Of a stretch of 64,000 bases of DNA, positions 34,140-43,952 are shown piece after piece. Origin of the DNA: an uncultured Acholeplasmatales bacterium (GTDB lineage: Bacteria > Bacillota_I > Bacilli_A > Acholeplasmatales > Anaeroplasmataceae); contig CALUXS010000006.1 in NCBI GenBank assembly GCA_944324805.1, positions 62,001 through 126,000 of the forward strand. Direction: 5' to 3'. Made by a program: the position numbers and the translations under genes. The first letter of the stretch is position 1. Every line of letters begins with the position of its first letter. The notes beneath the pieces were generated by a model. The model worked only from the letters and a program-made list of their open reading frames with translations, was not told where the DNA came from and made no database searches.

Positions 34140-35403
34140 TGTTTATGATGTTATTATTGTAGGAACAGGTGTTTCAGGATTATACGCTGCCTTAAATTTA
34201 GAAAATCAAAAAATTCTAATGATTACTAAAGCAAAGCTAGAAGAAAATGACTCTTTTCTAGCTCAAGGTGGAATATGTATGTTAAAAGATGAAAATGATT
34301 ATGATTCTTTTTTAGAAGATACTATTAAAGCCGGACATTACGAAAATGATATTGAGGCAGTTAAAACTATGATTAATCATTCAAGGGAAACAATTAATGA
34401 TTTAGAAAAGTATGGAGTAGAATTTGCTAAAAAGGATGGAAAGTTTATTTTTACAAAAGAGGGAGCGCATAGTACAAATAGGATATTATATCATGAGGAC
34501 ATAACAGGAAAAGAAATAACATCAAAGCTTCTTGCTAAAGTAAAGGATAGAGAAAACATAGAATTAGTTGAAAATGCTACTTTGCTAGATATATTCATTA
34601 GTGATAATTATTGTACAGGAGCATTAATAAGATATCAAAATAAAGATTATTGTATAAATGCAAAAAATGTGTTACTAGCAACAGGTGGAGTCGGAGGAAT
34701 GTATAATAATTCTACAAATTATCCTCATTTAACAGGAGATAGCTTGGTAATTTGCTACAAGCACAATATTGAATTTAAAAATGTTAATTATGTTCAAATA
34801 CATCCTACTACTTTGTATCAAGAAACTAAGGGAAGACGCTTTTTGATTTCTGAATCAGTTAGGGGTGAAGGAGCACTACTTTATAATAGTAAATATGAAC
34901 GTTTTGCAAAAGAAACATTGCCAAGAGATATTTTATCAAATCTAATTTTAGAGGAAATGAAAAAAGAAGGAAGTAAGCATGTTTGGTTAGATATGCGTCC
35001 ATTAGGAAAAAGTGTTATTTTGAGCCATTTTCCTAACATTTATAAGACGTGTAAGGAGAATGGTTATGATCCATTAAATAAGCTTATACCTGTTGTACCT
35101 GCACAGCATTACTATATGGGTGGTGTCAAAGTTGATTTAAATAGTAAAACATCTGTTAATGGTTTGTATGTTTTAGGAGAAGCTGCTTGCAATGGAGTTC
35201 ATGGGAAAAATAGATTAGCTTCAAACTCTCTTTTAGAAAGTTTGGTTTTCGCTAAATTGGCTGCTAGAAATATTATAGCTACTAATCTTCCACTTAGGAA
35301 AGATATGAACTATACCTATAATGAAGATGAAATGAAAAGAATAAGGGATAAAGTAGAAAAAATGGTTAAAGGAGAAATAGAATATGAATTACCTAGAAAT
35401 TGA
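34129..35403 (+). CDS. nadB: L-aspartate oxidase, short form
   Basis: 424 aa flavoprotein making iminoaspartate for NadA. VIIVGTGVSGLYAALN is the FAD-binding P-loop; QGGICML, EGAHSTNRILYHEDITGKEI, VQIHPTTLY, PRDILS, HYYMGGV and RLASNSLLESLVFA are standard family blocks. It lacks the ~100-residue C-terminal helical domain of the longer E. coli enzyme. ATG at 34129 is chosen because GAGGAG precedes it; an in-frame TTG at 34111 is an alternative. Overlaps nadC by 20 bases. Confidence 0.94.
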   Translation: MLNNVYDVIIVGTGVSGLYAALNLENQKILMITKAKLEENDSFLAQGGICMLKDENDYDSFLEDTIKAGHYENDIEAVKTMINHSRETINDLEKYGVEFAKKDGKFIFTKEGAHSTNRILYHEDITGKEITSKLLAKVKDRENIELVENATLLDIFISDNYCTGALIRYQNKDYCINAKNVLLATGGVGGMYNNSTNYPHLTGDSLVICYKHNIEFKNVNYVQIHPTTLYQETKGRRFLISESVRGEGALLYNSKYERFAKETLPRDILSNLILEEMKKEGSKHVWLDMRPLGKSVILSHFPNIYKTCKENGYDPLNKLIPVVPAQHYYMGGVKVDLNSKTSVNGLYVLGEAACNGVHGKNRLASNSLLESLVFAKLAARNIIATNLPLRKDMNYTYNEDEMKRIRDKVEKMVKGEIEYELPRN

Positions 35404-36223
35404 TCCATTATTAATTATGGCATTAAAAGAAGATATAAATAATGAAGATATAACTACTAATGCAATTATGAAAAATGATAAAAAAGGTAAGGCTTTTTTA
35501 TATGCTAAGGAAGATGGAATAATCTGTGGATTAGATATTTTTAGTCGCGTTTATAGTTTACTTGATCCTAATATGAATACTAAATTTAGTGTTTCTGATG
35601 GAGATGAAGTGAAAAAAGGTATGGAAATAGGGTTTGTTGAAGGCTCGATAAAGGTAATTTTAGAAGGAGAAAGAACAGCTTTAAATTACTTACAAAGAAT
35701 GAGTGGAATAGCCACTAAAACTAGGAAAATAGTAAATCTTTTAAAAGGTACTAATATAAAACTATTAGATACAAGAAAAACTACACCTAATATGCGCATT
35801 TTTGAAAAATATGCAGTAAGAATTGGTGGAGGAATAAATCATCGCTACAATTTGTCAGATGGAATTTTAATTAAAGATAATCATATAGATGCTGCAGGAA
35901 GCATAACAAATGCAATTAATCTTACAAGGGCTTATGCAGGGTATGTGCATAGAATTGAAGTAGAGGTCGAAAGCTTATCTCAAGTTAAAGAGGCCATAGA
36001 AGCAAAGGCAGATATTATTATGCTTGATAATATGGATAAGGAGACAATGCTAGAGGCAATAAAAATAATTGATAAAAAAGCTATGATAGAGTGTTCAGGT
36101 AATATGGATTATGATAAAATAGAATTAATGAAGGAAATAGGAGTTGATTATATTTCCTCTGGAGCATTAACACATTCTGCTCCGATTCTTGATTTATCAT
36201 TAAAACATTTAAAGGTGGAATAG
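35384..36223 (+). CDS. nadC: Quinolinate phosphoribosyltransferase
   Basis: 279 aa. DTRKTTPNMRIFEKYAVRIG and NHRYNLSDGILIKDNH are the active-site signatures, and IMLDNMDKE lies in the barrel. It converts quinolinate and PRPP to nicotinate mononucleotide with release of CO2. GGAGAAATAG precedes the ATG within nadB. The next gene, niaR, starts two bases after the stop. Confidence 0.97.
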   Translation: MNYLEIDPLLIMALKEDINNEDITTNAIMKNDKKGKAFLYAKEDGIICGLDIFSRVYSLLDPNMNTKFSVSDGDEVKKGMEIGFVEGSIKVILEGERTALNYLQRMSGIATKTRKIVNLLKGTNIKLLDTRKTTPNMRIFEKYAVRIGGGINHRYNLSDGILIKDNHIDAAGSITNAINLTRAYAGYVHRIEVEVESLSQVKEAIEAKADIIMLDNMDKETMLEAIKIIDKKAMIECSGNMDYDKIELMKEIGVDYISSGALTHSAPILDLSLKHLKVE

Positions 36224-36224
36224 C

Positions 36225-36731
36225 ATGAATAAAGAAGAGCGCTTAGCAAAAATGAAAGAAATACTTTTGAATACGAATGAAGCTGTTAGTGGAACAAAAT
36301 TAGCATTAGCACTAGGGGTTTCTAGGCAGGTTATTGTTCAATATGTAGGAATTTTGAAGGCTGAGGGCTTGAAAGTATTAGCTACAAGTCAAGGATATCT
36401 ACTAGAAAAAAGTCCATACTTAGAAAAGATAGTTCAGGTTAAGCATACTGATGAAGAAATTAGAGAAGAATTGTATTTATTTGTAGATGCTGGGGCAATT
36501 GTTAAAGATGTATATGTTATGCATCCAATTTATGGGAAAGTATTAGCGTCTTTGAATGTTTCTTCACGTAACGATGTAGATATTTTTATGAACAAGCTTC
36601 AAAATGAAGAGGCTTCACCATTAAAAAATATTACTGATAATATTCATTTTCATACAATTCTAGTAAGAGATGAAACTATTTATAGTCTAGTGTTAAATAG
36701 ACTTAAAGATAAAAAATTTTTAGTCAATTGA
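36225..36731 (+). CDS. niaR: NiaR-type repressor of NAD biosynthesis
   Basis: 168 aa. An N-terminal HTH_11 domain (AVSGTKLALALGVSRQVIVQ) is followed by a 3H domain named after three conserved histidines, here near residue 99 (VMHPIYG) and residues 140 and 142 (IHFHT). NiaR proteins repress nad and niacin uptake genes using niacin as co-repressor. Being last in the nadABC operon implies autoregulation. AAAGGTGGAATAGC precedes the ATG. Confidence 0.9.
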   Translation: MNKEERLAKMKEILLNTNEAVSGTKLALALGVSRQVIVQYVGILKAEGLKVLATSQGYLLEKSPYLEKIVQVKHTDEEIREELYLFVDAGAIVKDVYVMHPIYGKVLASLNVSSRNDVDIFMNKLQNEEASPLKNITDNIHFHTILVRDETIYSLVLNRLKDKKFLVN

Positions 36732-36751
36732 TAAATGAAAACATTTAATTA

Positions 36752-36779
36752 TTGAAAGTTTTTAATTTTGTGATAAAAT
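36752..36779 (+). promoter_or_regulatory. fhs operon promoter
   Basis: TTGAAA (36752-36757), a 16-base spacer and TAAAAT (36774-36779) imply a leader of about 138 bases before fhs. Confidence 0.65.
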
Positions 36780-36811
36780 TCTTGTGTATTATATTAAAGG
36801 AGGCGCGTATT

Positions 36812-36865
36812 ATGATTAAATACCATATTTCTTTTTTGGTCTTGAAGCGCGCTATCATAGTATAG
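36812..36865 (+). CDS. Putative leader peptide upstream of fhs, 17 aa
   Basis: MIKYHISFLVLKRAIIV is encoded behind a very strong AAAGGAGG (36796-36803) eight bases from the ATG. The ORF ends eight bases before an intrinsic terminator that precedes fhs. GCGCG at 36803-36807, touching the ribosome binding site, can pair with CGCGC at 36848-36852 inside the ORF, so ribosome occupancy could change leader folding. The arrangement resembles translation-coupled attenuation. No amino acid is strongly over-represented. Expression is unproven. Confidence 0.5.
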   Translation: MIKYHISFLVLKRAIIV

Positions 36866-36873
36866 TTTTTTTT

Positions 36874-36908
36874 AACAGCCCCCATAAGTGCGGCTGTTTT
36901 TCTTTTTA
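36874..36908 (+). terminator. Attenuator-type terminator in the fhs leader
   Basis: AACAGCC (36874-36880) pairs with GGCTGTT (36892-36898) around the loop CCCATAAGTGC; TTTTTCTTTTT follows. It ends only 16 bases before the fhs start, so full transcription requires readthrough. Confidence 0.75.
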
Positions 36909-36923
36909 AGGAGGAGGAAAAAT

Positions 36924-38576
36924 ATGACAGATTTAGAAATTGCTCAAAGTGTAACACCAAAAAACATTGTTGAAATTGCTAGTAAGCTAGGTATTAAAGA
37001 AGATGATCTTACATGCTATGGTAAGGATAAGGCTAAAGTTAGTTTAGATTTATTGAAGAATGAAACTAAGGGAAAATTAATATTAGTAACTGCAATAAGT
37101 CCAACCCCAGCCGGAGAAGGTAAATCAACAACTACAATCGGTTTAGCTGATGCTTTGAATAGATTAAATAAGAATGTGTCAGTTTGTTTACGTGAGCCAT
37201 CATTAGGTCCTGTAATGGGCGTAAAGGGTGGTGCTTGTGGTGGTGGCTATGCTCAAGTTATCCCAATGGAAGATATCAATCTTCATTTTACTGGAGATTT
37301 ACATGCTATTACAACAGCAAATAATGCAATTTGTGCTTTACTTGATAATCACATTATGCAAGGAAATGAACTTAATATTGATCCTACTCGTATTGTCATT
37401 CATCGTGTTTTAGATATGAATGATCGTGCTTTAAGAAATGTAGTAGTTGGTCTTGGTGGTACTAGCAATGGTATTCCTAGAGAAGACCACTTTGATATTA
37501 CAGTTGCCTCAGAGGTTATGGCTGTTTTGTGTCTTGCTAATTCAGCAGAAGATTTTAAAAAGAGAATTGGCAAAATGGTAGTTGCATATACTTATGATAG
37601 AATGCCTGTAACTGTAAGTGATTTAAAAATTGAGGGTGCGATTACTTTATTAATGAAAAACGCACTAGCTCCTAATTTAGTTCAAACACTTGAACATACG
37701 CCAGCCTTTATTCATGGTGGACCATTTGCTAATATTGCACATGGTTGCAATAGTGTTTTTGCCACAAAAATGGCATTAGGATTAAGCGACTATGTAGTAA
37801 CAGAAGCTGGATTTGGTGCTGATTTAGGAGCAGAAAAATTCTTTGATATTAAGTGCCGCCAAGCTAATTTGAAGCCTAGTGCAACAGTAATCGTTGCGAC
37901 AATTAGAGCTTTAAAGATGCATGGTGGTGTATTAAAAGAAGATTTAGCAAAAGAAAATGTTGAGGCATTGTTAAATGGTGTAAGTAATTTAGAGCGTCAT
38001 TGTGAGAATATTAAGAAATTTAATGTTCCATTTGTAATTGCAATAAATCGCTTTAATACAGATACACAAGCAGAAATTGATGCTTTAGAAGCATGGGCTA
38101 ATGAGAAGGGATATCTAATTTCTTTATCTGAGGTTTTTGCTAAGGGTGGAGAAGGTGCTATAGATTTAGCAAATAAAGTATTAAGTGTAATTAGTGAAGA
38201 AAATGGCTTTGCACCTTTATATGATTTAAATTTAACTCTTAAGAAAAAAATTGAAAAAATTTGTAAAGAAATATATGGTGCTAGCCAAGTGACATATACT
38301 ACAAATGCTAAAAATCAATTATCAAGAATGACTAAGCTAGGATATGATAAGTTACCAATATGTATGGCTAAAACTCAGTATTCTTTTTCAGATAATCCTA
38401 AGCTTTTAGGCGCACCTAAAGATTTTACAATTGAAATAAGAGAGGTAATCCCTGCAATAGGTGCTGGCTTTATTGTTTGCTTAACTGGTGATATTATGCG
38501 TATGCCTGGCTTACCTAAGGAACCTGCTGCCTTGAAAATGGATGTTGTAGATGGAAAAGCGGTTGGCTTATTCTAA
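36924..38576 (+). CDS. fhs: Formate-tetrahydrofolate ligase
   Basis: 550 aa ATP-dependent enzyme making 10-formyl-THF from formate. [21 protein letters not shown] is the P-loop region near residue 57; [20 protein letters not shown] and [16 protein letters not shown] are diagnostic. ATG at 36924 follows AAGGAGGAGGAAAA; an in-frame ATG at 36888 lies inside the terminator and is rejected. The product feeds PurN and PurH of the pur operon at 44-60 kb, which matches its operon with purE. Confidence 0.97.
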   Translation: MTDLEIAQSVTPKNIVEIASKLGIKEDDLTCYGKDKAKVSLDLLKNETKGKLILVTAISPTPAGEGKSTTTIGLADALNRLNKNVSVCLREPSLGPVMGVKGGACGGGYAQVIPMEDINLHFTGDLHAITTANNAICALLDNHIMQGNELNIDPTRIVIHRVLDMNDRALRNVVVGLGGTSNGIPREDHFDITVASEVMAVLCLANSAEDFKKRIGKMVVAYTYDRMPVTVSDLKIEGAITLLMKNALAPNLVQTLEHTPAFIHGGPFANIAHGCNSVFATKMALGLSDYVVTEAGFGADLGAEKFFDIKCRQANLKPSATVIVATIRALKMHGGVLKEDLAKENVEALLNGVSNLERHCENIKKFNVPFVIAINRFNTDTQAEIDALEAWANEKGYLISLSEVFAKGGEGAIDLANKVLSVISEENGFAPLYDLNLTLKKKIEKICKEIYGASQVTYTTNAKNQLSRMTKLGYDKLPICMAKTQYSFSDNPKLLGAPKDFTIEIREVIPAIGAGFIVCLTGDIMRMPGLPKEPAALKMDVVDGKAVGLF

Positions 38577-38591
38577 TTTTGGAGGTATTGT

Positions 38592-40307
38592 ATGAAAAAT
38601 ATTAAGTATATAAATGATAATAAAAGAGTAATCCTAAATTTTACTCAGGTTTATTGTAAAAGTTCTACAGAGGTATTAAATAGCGAATGCTTTAGTGACG
38701 TTTTTGGTCGTTTTGTTGATAGCTTAGAAAAACATGAGCGTCTAGATATGCTTTTCTTACTAAATAAGCTTGAGAATCCTAAACATAGTTTCATAGAGTT
38801 ATTTAAACTTTTACATAGTTTTCCTTATGATGAAATAAAAGAAGTAACTAATATGTATGATGAGGTATTAGAGCATAGAGGTCTATTATATCAGTTAGTT
38901 GAGGATTTTTATAATTATTGGCGTAAGCTTGAACGTTATTCATTAATTGTTGCTAAAAGAGTAGAAACAGGTGTACAAAACAATGTTTTTATTGAATCTA
39001 ATCAACGTTTCACAGAAGTAATTTTAAAAACATATCGTTCTATTAGTGAAAAAATATATGGTAATAAGTTTTCAATTTATCGTCAATTACCAGCTGGTAT
39101 TAATGCATCTATGCTAATTAGTGATTTAGCATGGGCACCTACAGGAAGTGTTTATGAGGTTTTCAATCAAATTCCTTGTATTGAATCGGTTATGATTAGA
39201 CCACCATTTATTTCTTATTCAAGAAAAAATAAGCGTACAGGTGTATATCCTGAGGTCTTCACTAATCCTTTAGTTGGTGTTAGCTTAAATCCTGATGAAT
39301 ACCTATGCTACCCTGCTAAAGTTGGAAGTGCATTAGCATTAATTTATTTTCATCGTGATTTTATGGCTCATGGTATAGCCATTTCAAATCTATTTGATTT
39401 TGCGTCTTGGCAAGAAGTAGAAGGAAAAAAGCCAAATTTAGTATATCTATTTGGTTATGGTGATGAAGAGTCTTGCTTCTATTATGATAAAGATTGGGAT
39501 ATTTATGTTGGTAAAGCTCCGTTATCAAAGGATGTAGATTATTTTGGATATATGAAAAAAATGCTTTTAACTTTGTATAACGTTAAAATGATTAGAGAAG
39601 GTGCACTTCCTATTCATGGTGCTTGCGTCAATATTGTACTAAAAAATAAAACACGAAAAACAGTAGTAATTATTGGTGATAGTGGTGCCGGTAAGAGCGA
39701 AACTTTAGAAGCATTAAGTCAATGTGCTGGTGATGATATCATTGCTATGCATACAATTTTTGATGATATGGGTACATTTAAATTTGTTGATGGTAAAGTA
39801 AAGGCATATGGAACAGAAATTGGTGCCTTTGTGCGTTTAGATGATATGGCTACTGATTATGCCTATAAGGAAATGGATAGAGCTATTTTCATGAATCCTG
39901 ATAAGGTAAATTCACGTTTAGTTATACCTGTATCAACTTATCAACAAATCATGCATGGCTATGATGTAGATATGGTATTGTATGCTAATAATTATGATGA
40001 TTGTGATGATATTAAGTTCTTTGATAATAAAGATGATGCATTAAAAACATTTGTAAGAGGGGCCCGCAAAGCTAAGGGAACTACAGGCGAGGTTGGATTA
40101 GTTGAATCTTTCTTTGCTAACCCATTTGGTCCTGTGCAAAAGGAAGCAGAAACAAGAGTTTTATTAGAACAATATTTCACAAAATTATTTGAGACAAATG
40201 TTTTAGTTGGTGAGATTCATACAAGACTTGCTGTACCGGGAATGGAACAAGATGGTCCTCAAGCTATGGCAAATCGTTTATTTAGTTTATTAAAGGGAGA
40301 TAAGTAA
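38592..40307 (+). CDS. HprK/PEPCK-like P-loop protein of unknown role, between fhs and purE
   Basis: 571 aa. Near residues 361-369 there is GDSGAGKSE, the P-loop form shared by HPr kinase and PEP carboxykinase families, followed by an acidic GDDIIAMH and DDMGTFKF (~391). Around 330-345 [17 protein letters not shown] resembles the strand before such P-loops. The first ~330 residues are not recognised, with [15 protein letters not shown] and [13 protein letters not shown] as distinctive stretches. It may be a distant ATP-PEPCK relative or a small-molecule kinase; no substrate can be assigned. Tight spacing puts it in the fhs-purE operon. Confidence 0.65.
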   Translation: MKNIKYINDNKRVILNFTQVYCKSSTEVLNSECFSDVFGRFVDSLEKHERLDMLFLLNKLENPKHSFIELFKLLHSFPYDEIKEVTNMYDEVLEHRGLLYQLVEDFYNYWRKLERYSLIVAKRVETGVQNNVFIESNQRFTEVILKTYRSISEKIYGNKFSIYRQLPAGINASMLISDLAWAPTGSVYEVFNQIPCIESVMIRPPFISYSRKNKRTGVYPEVFTNPLVGVSLNPDEYLCYPAKVGSALALIYFHRDFMAHGIAISNLFDFASWQEVEGKKPNLVYLFGYGDEESCFYYDKDWDIYVGKAPLSKDVDYFGYMKKMLLTLYNVKMIREGALPIHGACVNIVLKNKTRKTVVIIGDSGAGKSETLEALSQCAGDDIIAMHTIFDDMGTFKFVDGKVKAYGTEIGAFVRLDDMATDYAYKEMDRAIFMNPDKVNSRLVIPVSTYQQIMHGYDVDMVLYANNYDDCDDIKFFDNKDDALKTFVRGARKAKGTTGEVGLVESFFANPFGPVQKEAETRVLLEQYFTKLFETNVLVGEIHTRLAVPGMEQDGPQAMANRLFSLLKGDK

Positions 40308-40308
40308 A

Positions 40309-40782
40309 ATGATTAAGGTTGGCGTAATTATGGGTTCTATCTCAGATTATGAGGTTATGAAGGATGCTTGTGTTTTATTAGAGGAATTTGGTGTTTCTTA
40401 TGAAAAGAAAATTGTATCAGCACATAGAACTCCTGATTTATTGTTTAGCTATGCCAAGGAAGCAAAGGATAGAGGCTTAAAGGTTATTATTGCAGGTGCT
40501 GGTGGTGCTGCTCATTTACCAGGAATGGTGGCAGCAAATACTACATTACCTGTTATTGGTGTTCCGGTAAAAAGTAGAGCTTTAAATGGTTTAGACTCTT
40601 TATTATCAATTGTACAAATGCCTGCAGGTGTACCTGTTTTAACAGTAGCAATAAACGGAGCTAAAAATGCTGCTTTATCAGCACTATCAATTTTAGCTTT
40701 AGAAGATAATAGTGTTGCTAAAAAATTAGAAGAATTTAGAGAAAAACAAACTAAAACTGTTTTAGAAACAAATTTAGAATAA
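40309..40782 (+). CDS. purE: N5-carboxyaminoimidazole ribonucleotide mutase
   Basis: 157 aa class I Pur[27 protein letters not shown] and [15 protein letters not shown] contain the substrate-binding Ser-Asp and His residues. Class I enzymes need PurK, which is present at 44210 in the main pur operon, so purE and purK are split between two operons. The start is one base after the stop of the preceding gene. Terminator follows. Confidence 0.97.
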   Translation: MIKVGVIMGSISDYEVMKDACVLLEEFGVSYEKKIVSAHRTPDLLFSYAKEAKDRGLKVIIAGAGGAAHLPGMVAANTTLPVIGVPVKSRALNGLDSLLSIVQMPAGVPVLTVAINGAKNAALSALSILALEDNSVAKKLEEFREKQTKTVLETNLE

Positions 40783-40788
40783 AAAGTT

Positions 40789-40816
40789 GAGCTTTAGTCT
40801 TCTAAAGCTCTTTTTT
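40789..40816 (+). terminator. Terminator after purE
   Basis: GAGCTTTAG (40789-40797) and CTAAAGCTC (40802-40810) with a four-base loop and TTTTTT. Confidence 0.88.
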
Positions 40817-40835
40817 ATTTTCGGAGGATGATAAA

Positions 40836-41819
40836 ATGAAAAAATTAATTTGCATAGGTGAAGCGTTAATTGACTTTATTCCAATTGAAAAAGGATTATC
40901 ATTAAAAGATACACCAAGTTTTGAAAAAGCCTGTGGAGGAGCACCTGCAAATGTTTGTGCTAGCTGTGCTAAATTAGGAGAAAATGCTATTTTATTAACA
41001 AAATTAGGAAATGATAGTTTTGGTGACTTTATCGTTGAAACATTAGCTAATGTTGGGGTAAATACAACATATATTAAAAGAAGTAGTGAGTATGAGACAT
41101 CTTTAGCTTTTGCTTCTTTGACTAAAAGTGGAGAAAGAAGTTTTGCATTTTATCGTAAAAATGCTGCCGATTTATTCTTTGATAAGGAAGATTTAGCAGT
41201 AGAACTTTTTGATTCTCAATCAATATTACATTTTTGTAGTGTTGATTTAGTACCATCTAAAATGAAAGATGCACATATAGAAGCAATTAAGATGATGAGA
41301 GAAAAAGGTGGAATAATTTCTTTTGATCCTAATTTAAGGATACCTCTTTGGTCAGATGCTAGCTTGCTAAAAAAGACAGTTTTAGAATTTATAGATTATG
41401 CAGATATTATTAAAATTTCTGATGATGAAATTAGATTTTTATTTGACACAGAAGATATTGATGCTGTAAAAGTTTTTTTATTCAAAAAAGGAGTTAAGTG
41501 GTTTATTTACAGTAAAGGAAAAGATGGAGTGATTCTTTTTACACCTAGCGCAAAATATGAGGTAAATGGTTATAGTGTTAGTACAATAGACACTACAGGT
41601 GCAGGAGATTCACTAATAGGAGCAATATTAGCTGAATTGTTACAAAAAAATATAAGTAAAGATAAACTACTAGTTTTAAAAGATGAAGAATATAATAGCA
41701 TTTTAGATTTTGCTAATTTATATGCTGCCCATACAACAACTAAAAAGGGAGCTATTCCTGCATTAGCAAATAAAAAAGAAATTATGCAGTTTAAAAAGTA
41801 CGTAAATAAATCCAAATAG
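40836..41819 (+). CDS. PfkB-family sugar kinase, probable fructokinase
   Basis: 327 aa ribokinase-fold enzyme. CIGEALIDFIP at the N-terminus, GGAPANVCASCAKLG (~34-48) and the catalytic DTTGAGDSLIGA (~251-262) are seen, with RSFAFYRKNAAD typical of fructokinases (ScrK-like). It would phosphorylate fructose or a related sugar with ATP. CGGAGGATG precedes the ATG. No sugar transporter lies next to it, so the substrate is inferred from family resemblance only. Confidence 0.88.
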   Translation: MKKLICIGEALIDFIPIEKGLSLKDTPSFEKACGGAPANVCASCAKLGENAILLTKLGNDSFGDFIVETLANVGVNTTYIKRSSEYETSLAFASLTKSGERSFAFYRKNAADLFFDKEDLAVELFDSQSILHFCSVDLVPSKMKDAHIEAIKMMREKGGIISFDPNLRIPLWSDASLLKKTVLEFIDYADIIKISDDEIRFLFDTEDIDAVKVFLFKKGVKWFIYSKGKDGVILFTPSAKYEVNGYSVSTIDTTGAGDSLIGAILAELLQKNISKDKLLVLKDEEYNSILDFANLYAAHTTTKKGAIPALANKKEIMQFKKYVNKSK

Positions 41820-41871
41820 TTTATGAACAAATAAAAAGCTTATGTGTCTTATTGTTTAGGAGGATGATAAG

Positions 41872-43155
41872 ATGGATAAGAATGATATTTTAAGTGAATT
41901 ATATACTTTAAGGGCTGGATTATCGTTGATATCGTTGAATAAAGATAAGGTTGTTAAATTAGAAAAAGAACGTGAGAATAATAAGGACGAGTTGTCAAAT
42001 TTAAAAAAAGAGAGTAAAAATAAAGAAAAAAGTATTAATGATATTTCTAAACAACTCGATTTGCTTAATTGTAAGAATAGTAAAGAACTGGCTGAAAATG
42101 ATTATAAAAAGAAATATTATGATGCTAAAACCATGCTAGCAGAGCTTAAAAAAAATAATTTTATTGTTAATACCATTGAGGCAATCAAAGATTTTGGTGG
42201 TTTTTTCATAATAGCTTTTATTGTATTTGCTGTTGTTTTAGGAATAGGTTTATTTTTAATATTTGACATTAAAAATAATGGCTCAGGGTCTTTTTGGGAT
42301 AAGATACAAGTTTTTCTGGGTAATGCTTCTTTAGTTATTAGTTGTCTTGCTTTAGGAAGCATAATTTTATTTATTTTATTTTTATTTTTTAAAAATGTAT
42401 TTTTTTCAATAAAAGGTACAAGAAGAAAAAAAGTAAGAATGAAGGAATTAAAAAATAATATTAAATATTTAGAACAAAATCATAGTATAGAAGTTAAAAG
42501 AATCGAAGAAGAAATTAGAAAAATTGACATCTCAAATCGTGATAAACTTGATTCAAAAAAGCAGTTGTTGTTCAGTGAATTAAAAGATTTGACTGAAAAA
42601 AAGCAAAAGGTTGATGTTACTATTGATGAAAAAAGTAATTATATTAAACAATATGCCTATGAATCAAATGTTACTATTAAGACTTTAGAAAATACTTTTT
42701 CAAGTCTAATTGATGAAAGAGATTGGGAAAATTTAGATTCAGTTATATACTTTATAGAAACAGGACGCGCTGATTCTATAAAGGAAGCTTTACAATTAGT
42801 TGATAGTAAAAAAGGTGTTGAAGAAATAAAAGCTCTAATCATTACAGCGAGTGAAAATATTCAAAACACAATTAGTGCAAATACTAAGAGAATGGCTAGT
42901 TATTTAACTAGTTGCTTCAATCACTTAGAAAATGAAATTAAGCAACAAGGGGAAATTATTAGTGAAAAAATTGATGGTTATAATAGTAAATTGACTAAAT
43001 TAGAAAATAAGGTATATTTATCTTTATCGCAAGGAGCAATTAATAATGCTTTATTAGCTAAACTTAATGAAACTTCAAAAAATCTAGTAGAAGATTCAAA
43101 TTATATGCGTACTTTAGCCACAAATGCAGAAATTAGAAGAAGAAATAATTTATAA
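41872..43155 (+). CDS. Coiled-coil membrane protein of unknown function, 427 aa
   Basis: A lysine/glutamate-rich coiled coil (~20-95) is followed by two membrane helices (~105-130 and ~148-175), a second coiled coil (~185-265), and a C-terminal domain with DERDWENLDSVIYFIETGRA (~281-300) then DSIKEALQLVD. The latter motif recurs in poorly characterised Firmicutes membrane proteins. The rest is helical and Asn/Lys-rich. No enzyme motif. AGGAGGATG precedes the ATG. The next gene, also a membrane protein, follows after 103 bases. Confidence 0.7.
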   Translation: MDKNDILSELYTLRAGLSLISLNKDKVVKLEKERENNKDELSNLKKESKNKEKSINDISKQLDLLNCKNSKELAENDYKKKYYDAKTMLAELKKNNFIVNTIEAIKDFGGFFIIAFIVFAVVLGIGLFLIFDIKNNGSGSFWDKIQVFLGNASLVISCLALGSIILFILFLFFKNVFFSIKGTRRKKVRMKELKNNIKYLEQNHSIEVKRIEEEIRKIDISNRDKLDSKKQLLFSELKDLTEKKQKVDVTIDEKSNYIKQYAYESNVTIKTLENTFSSLIDERDWENLDSVIYFIETGRADSIKEALQLVDSKKGVEEIKALIITASENIQNTISANTKRMASYLTSCFNHLENEIKQQGEIISEKIDGYNSKLTKLENKVYLSLSQGAINNALLAKLNETSKNLVEDSNYMRTLATNAEIRRRNNL

Positions 43156-43258
43156 AATATAATATTTAAGAAATATATATCCCACCATTTTTAAATTTTA
43201 TGGGAAAAAAGATGAAAAGCTAAATCTTATTTTATGTAAAAAATGGAGGATAAAGAAA

Positions 43259-43816
43259 ATGAAAAAAGGTTTTGTGATAAGTATTTTAGCTATTGCAGCA
43301 GTATTATTAATTTTGATGTTTGTCTTTAATGGTAGTAATGGAGATATTTATATTAAAAGTTATGTAGGTTTTATCTACAGCAAAGATGCTACATATTCTT
43401 TTACTTGGTTTACAGGAACACTTTATTTGCTTAATTTAATAGCTTTAATAATCTTCTCTACTCGTACAGTCGTAATATTTGATGGCAAAAACTTTGAATG
43501 TAATTTTATAGTTACTATTTTATCTTTAACAACGATTATTCTTTATTATGCAAAGGGTTCAATTGCTGATATTTCTGATATAATAGCATTAATAAAGTAC
43601 CATAACATAATAATAGTTTTAGTATTTTTACTACAATTTGCATTGGTTGTTGTTGCAATTACACAATTGCTGTTTTATATTGTATTTTCACAGGGTAGAA
43701 AAATTACTTCATTAAATAAAAGAATTATTAATTATGAAATAGCATTAGAAGAAATTGAAAATAAGCTTGATATAATTAATGATAAAAAAGATGAAAAAAA
43801 TAGTCACTTAAATTAG
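43259..43816 (+). CDS. Membrane protein of unknown function, 185 aa
   Basis: About four membrane segments (~5-24, 50-66, 82-96, 115-148) and a charged, possibly coiled C-terminal tail (ITSLNKRIINYEIALEEIEN). No family is recognised. AATGGAGGATAAAG supports the ATG at 43259. The 43156-43258 gap contains no clear promoter or terminator, so co-transcription with the preceding coiled-coil membrane protein is plausible. A strong terminator follows. Confidence 0.65.
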   Translation: MKKGFVISILAIAAVLLILMFVFNGSNGDIYIKSYVGFIYSKDATYSFTWFTGTLYLLNLIALIIFSTRTVVIFDGKNFECNFIVTILSLTTIILYYAKGSIADISDIIALIKYHNIIIVLVFLLQFALVVVAITQLLFYIVFSQGRKITSLNKRIINYEIALEEIENKLDIINDKKDEKNSHLN

Positions 43817-43841
43817 GAACAAATTTATTTGTTCCTTTTTT
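43815..43841 (+). terminator. Terminator after the 185-aa membrane protein
   Basis: AGGAACAAA (43815-43823) pairs with TTTGTTCCT (43828-43836), then a T run. Confidence 0.88.
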
Positions 43842-43936
43842 GTATTTATATTTATAAAATTAACATAATAGAAAAAATAGAATTATGAAATCGTTTACTT
43901 AATTTATTGAAGATATTTAATATTTATTTAGTTTGT

Positions 43937-43944
43937 GCTATAAT
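43937..43944 (+). promoter_or_regulatory. pur operon promoter (extended -10)
   Basis: TATAAT at 43939-43944 with an upstream TG (TGC-TATAAT). The -35 is weak. It lies immediately before the riboswitch. Confidence 0.65.
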
Positions 43945-43952
43945 GAAAACGT

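Noticed and set aside
36786-36923. ZTP (pfl) or THF riboswitch in the fhs leader
   Set aside because: The conserved ZTP core (GUGACUGG and a C-GCC-GGGC 3' loop) and the THF riboswitch core are not present; the leader instead holds a short ORF and a terminator.
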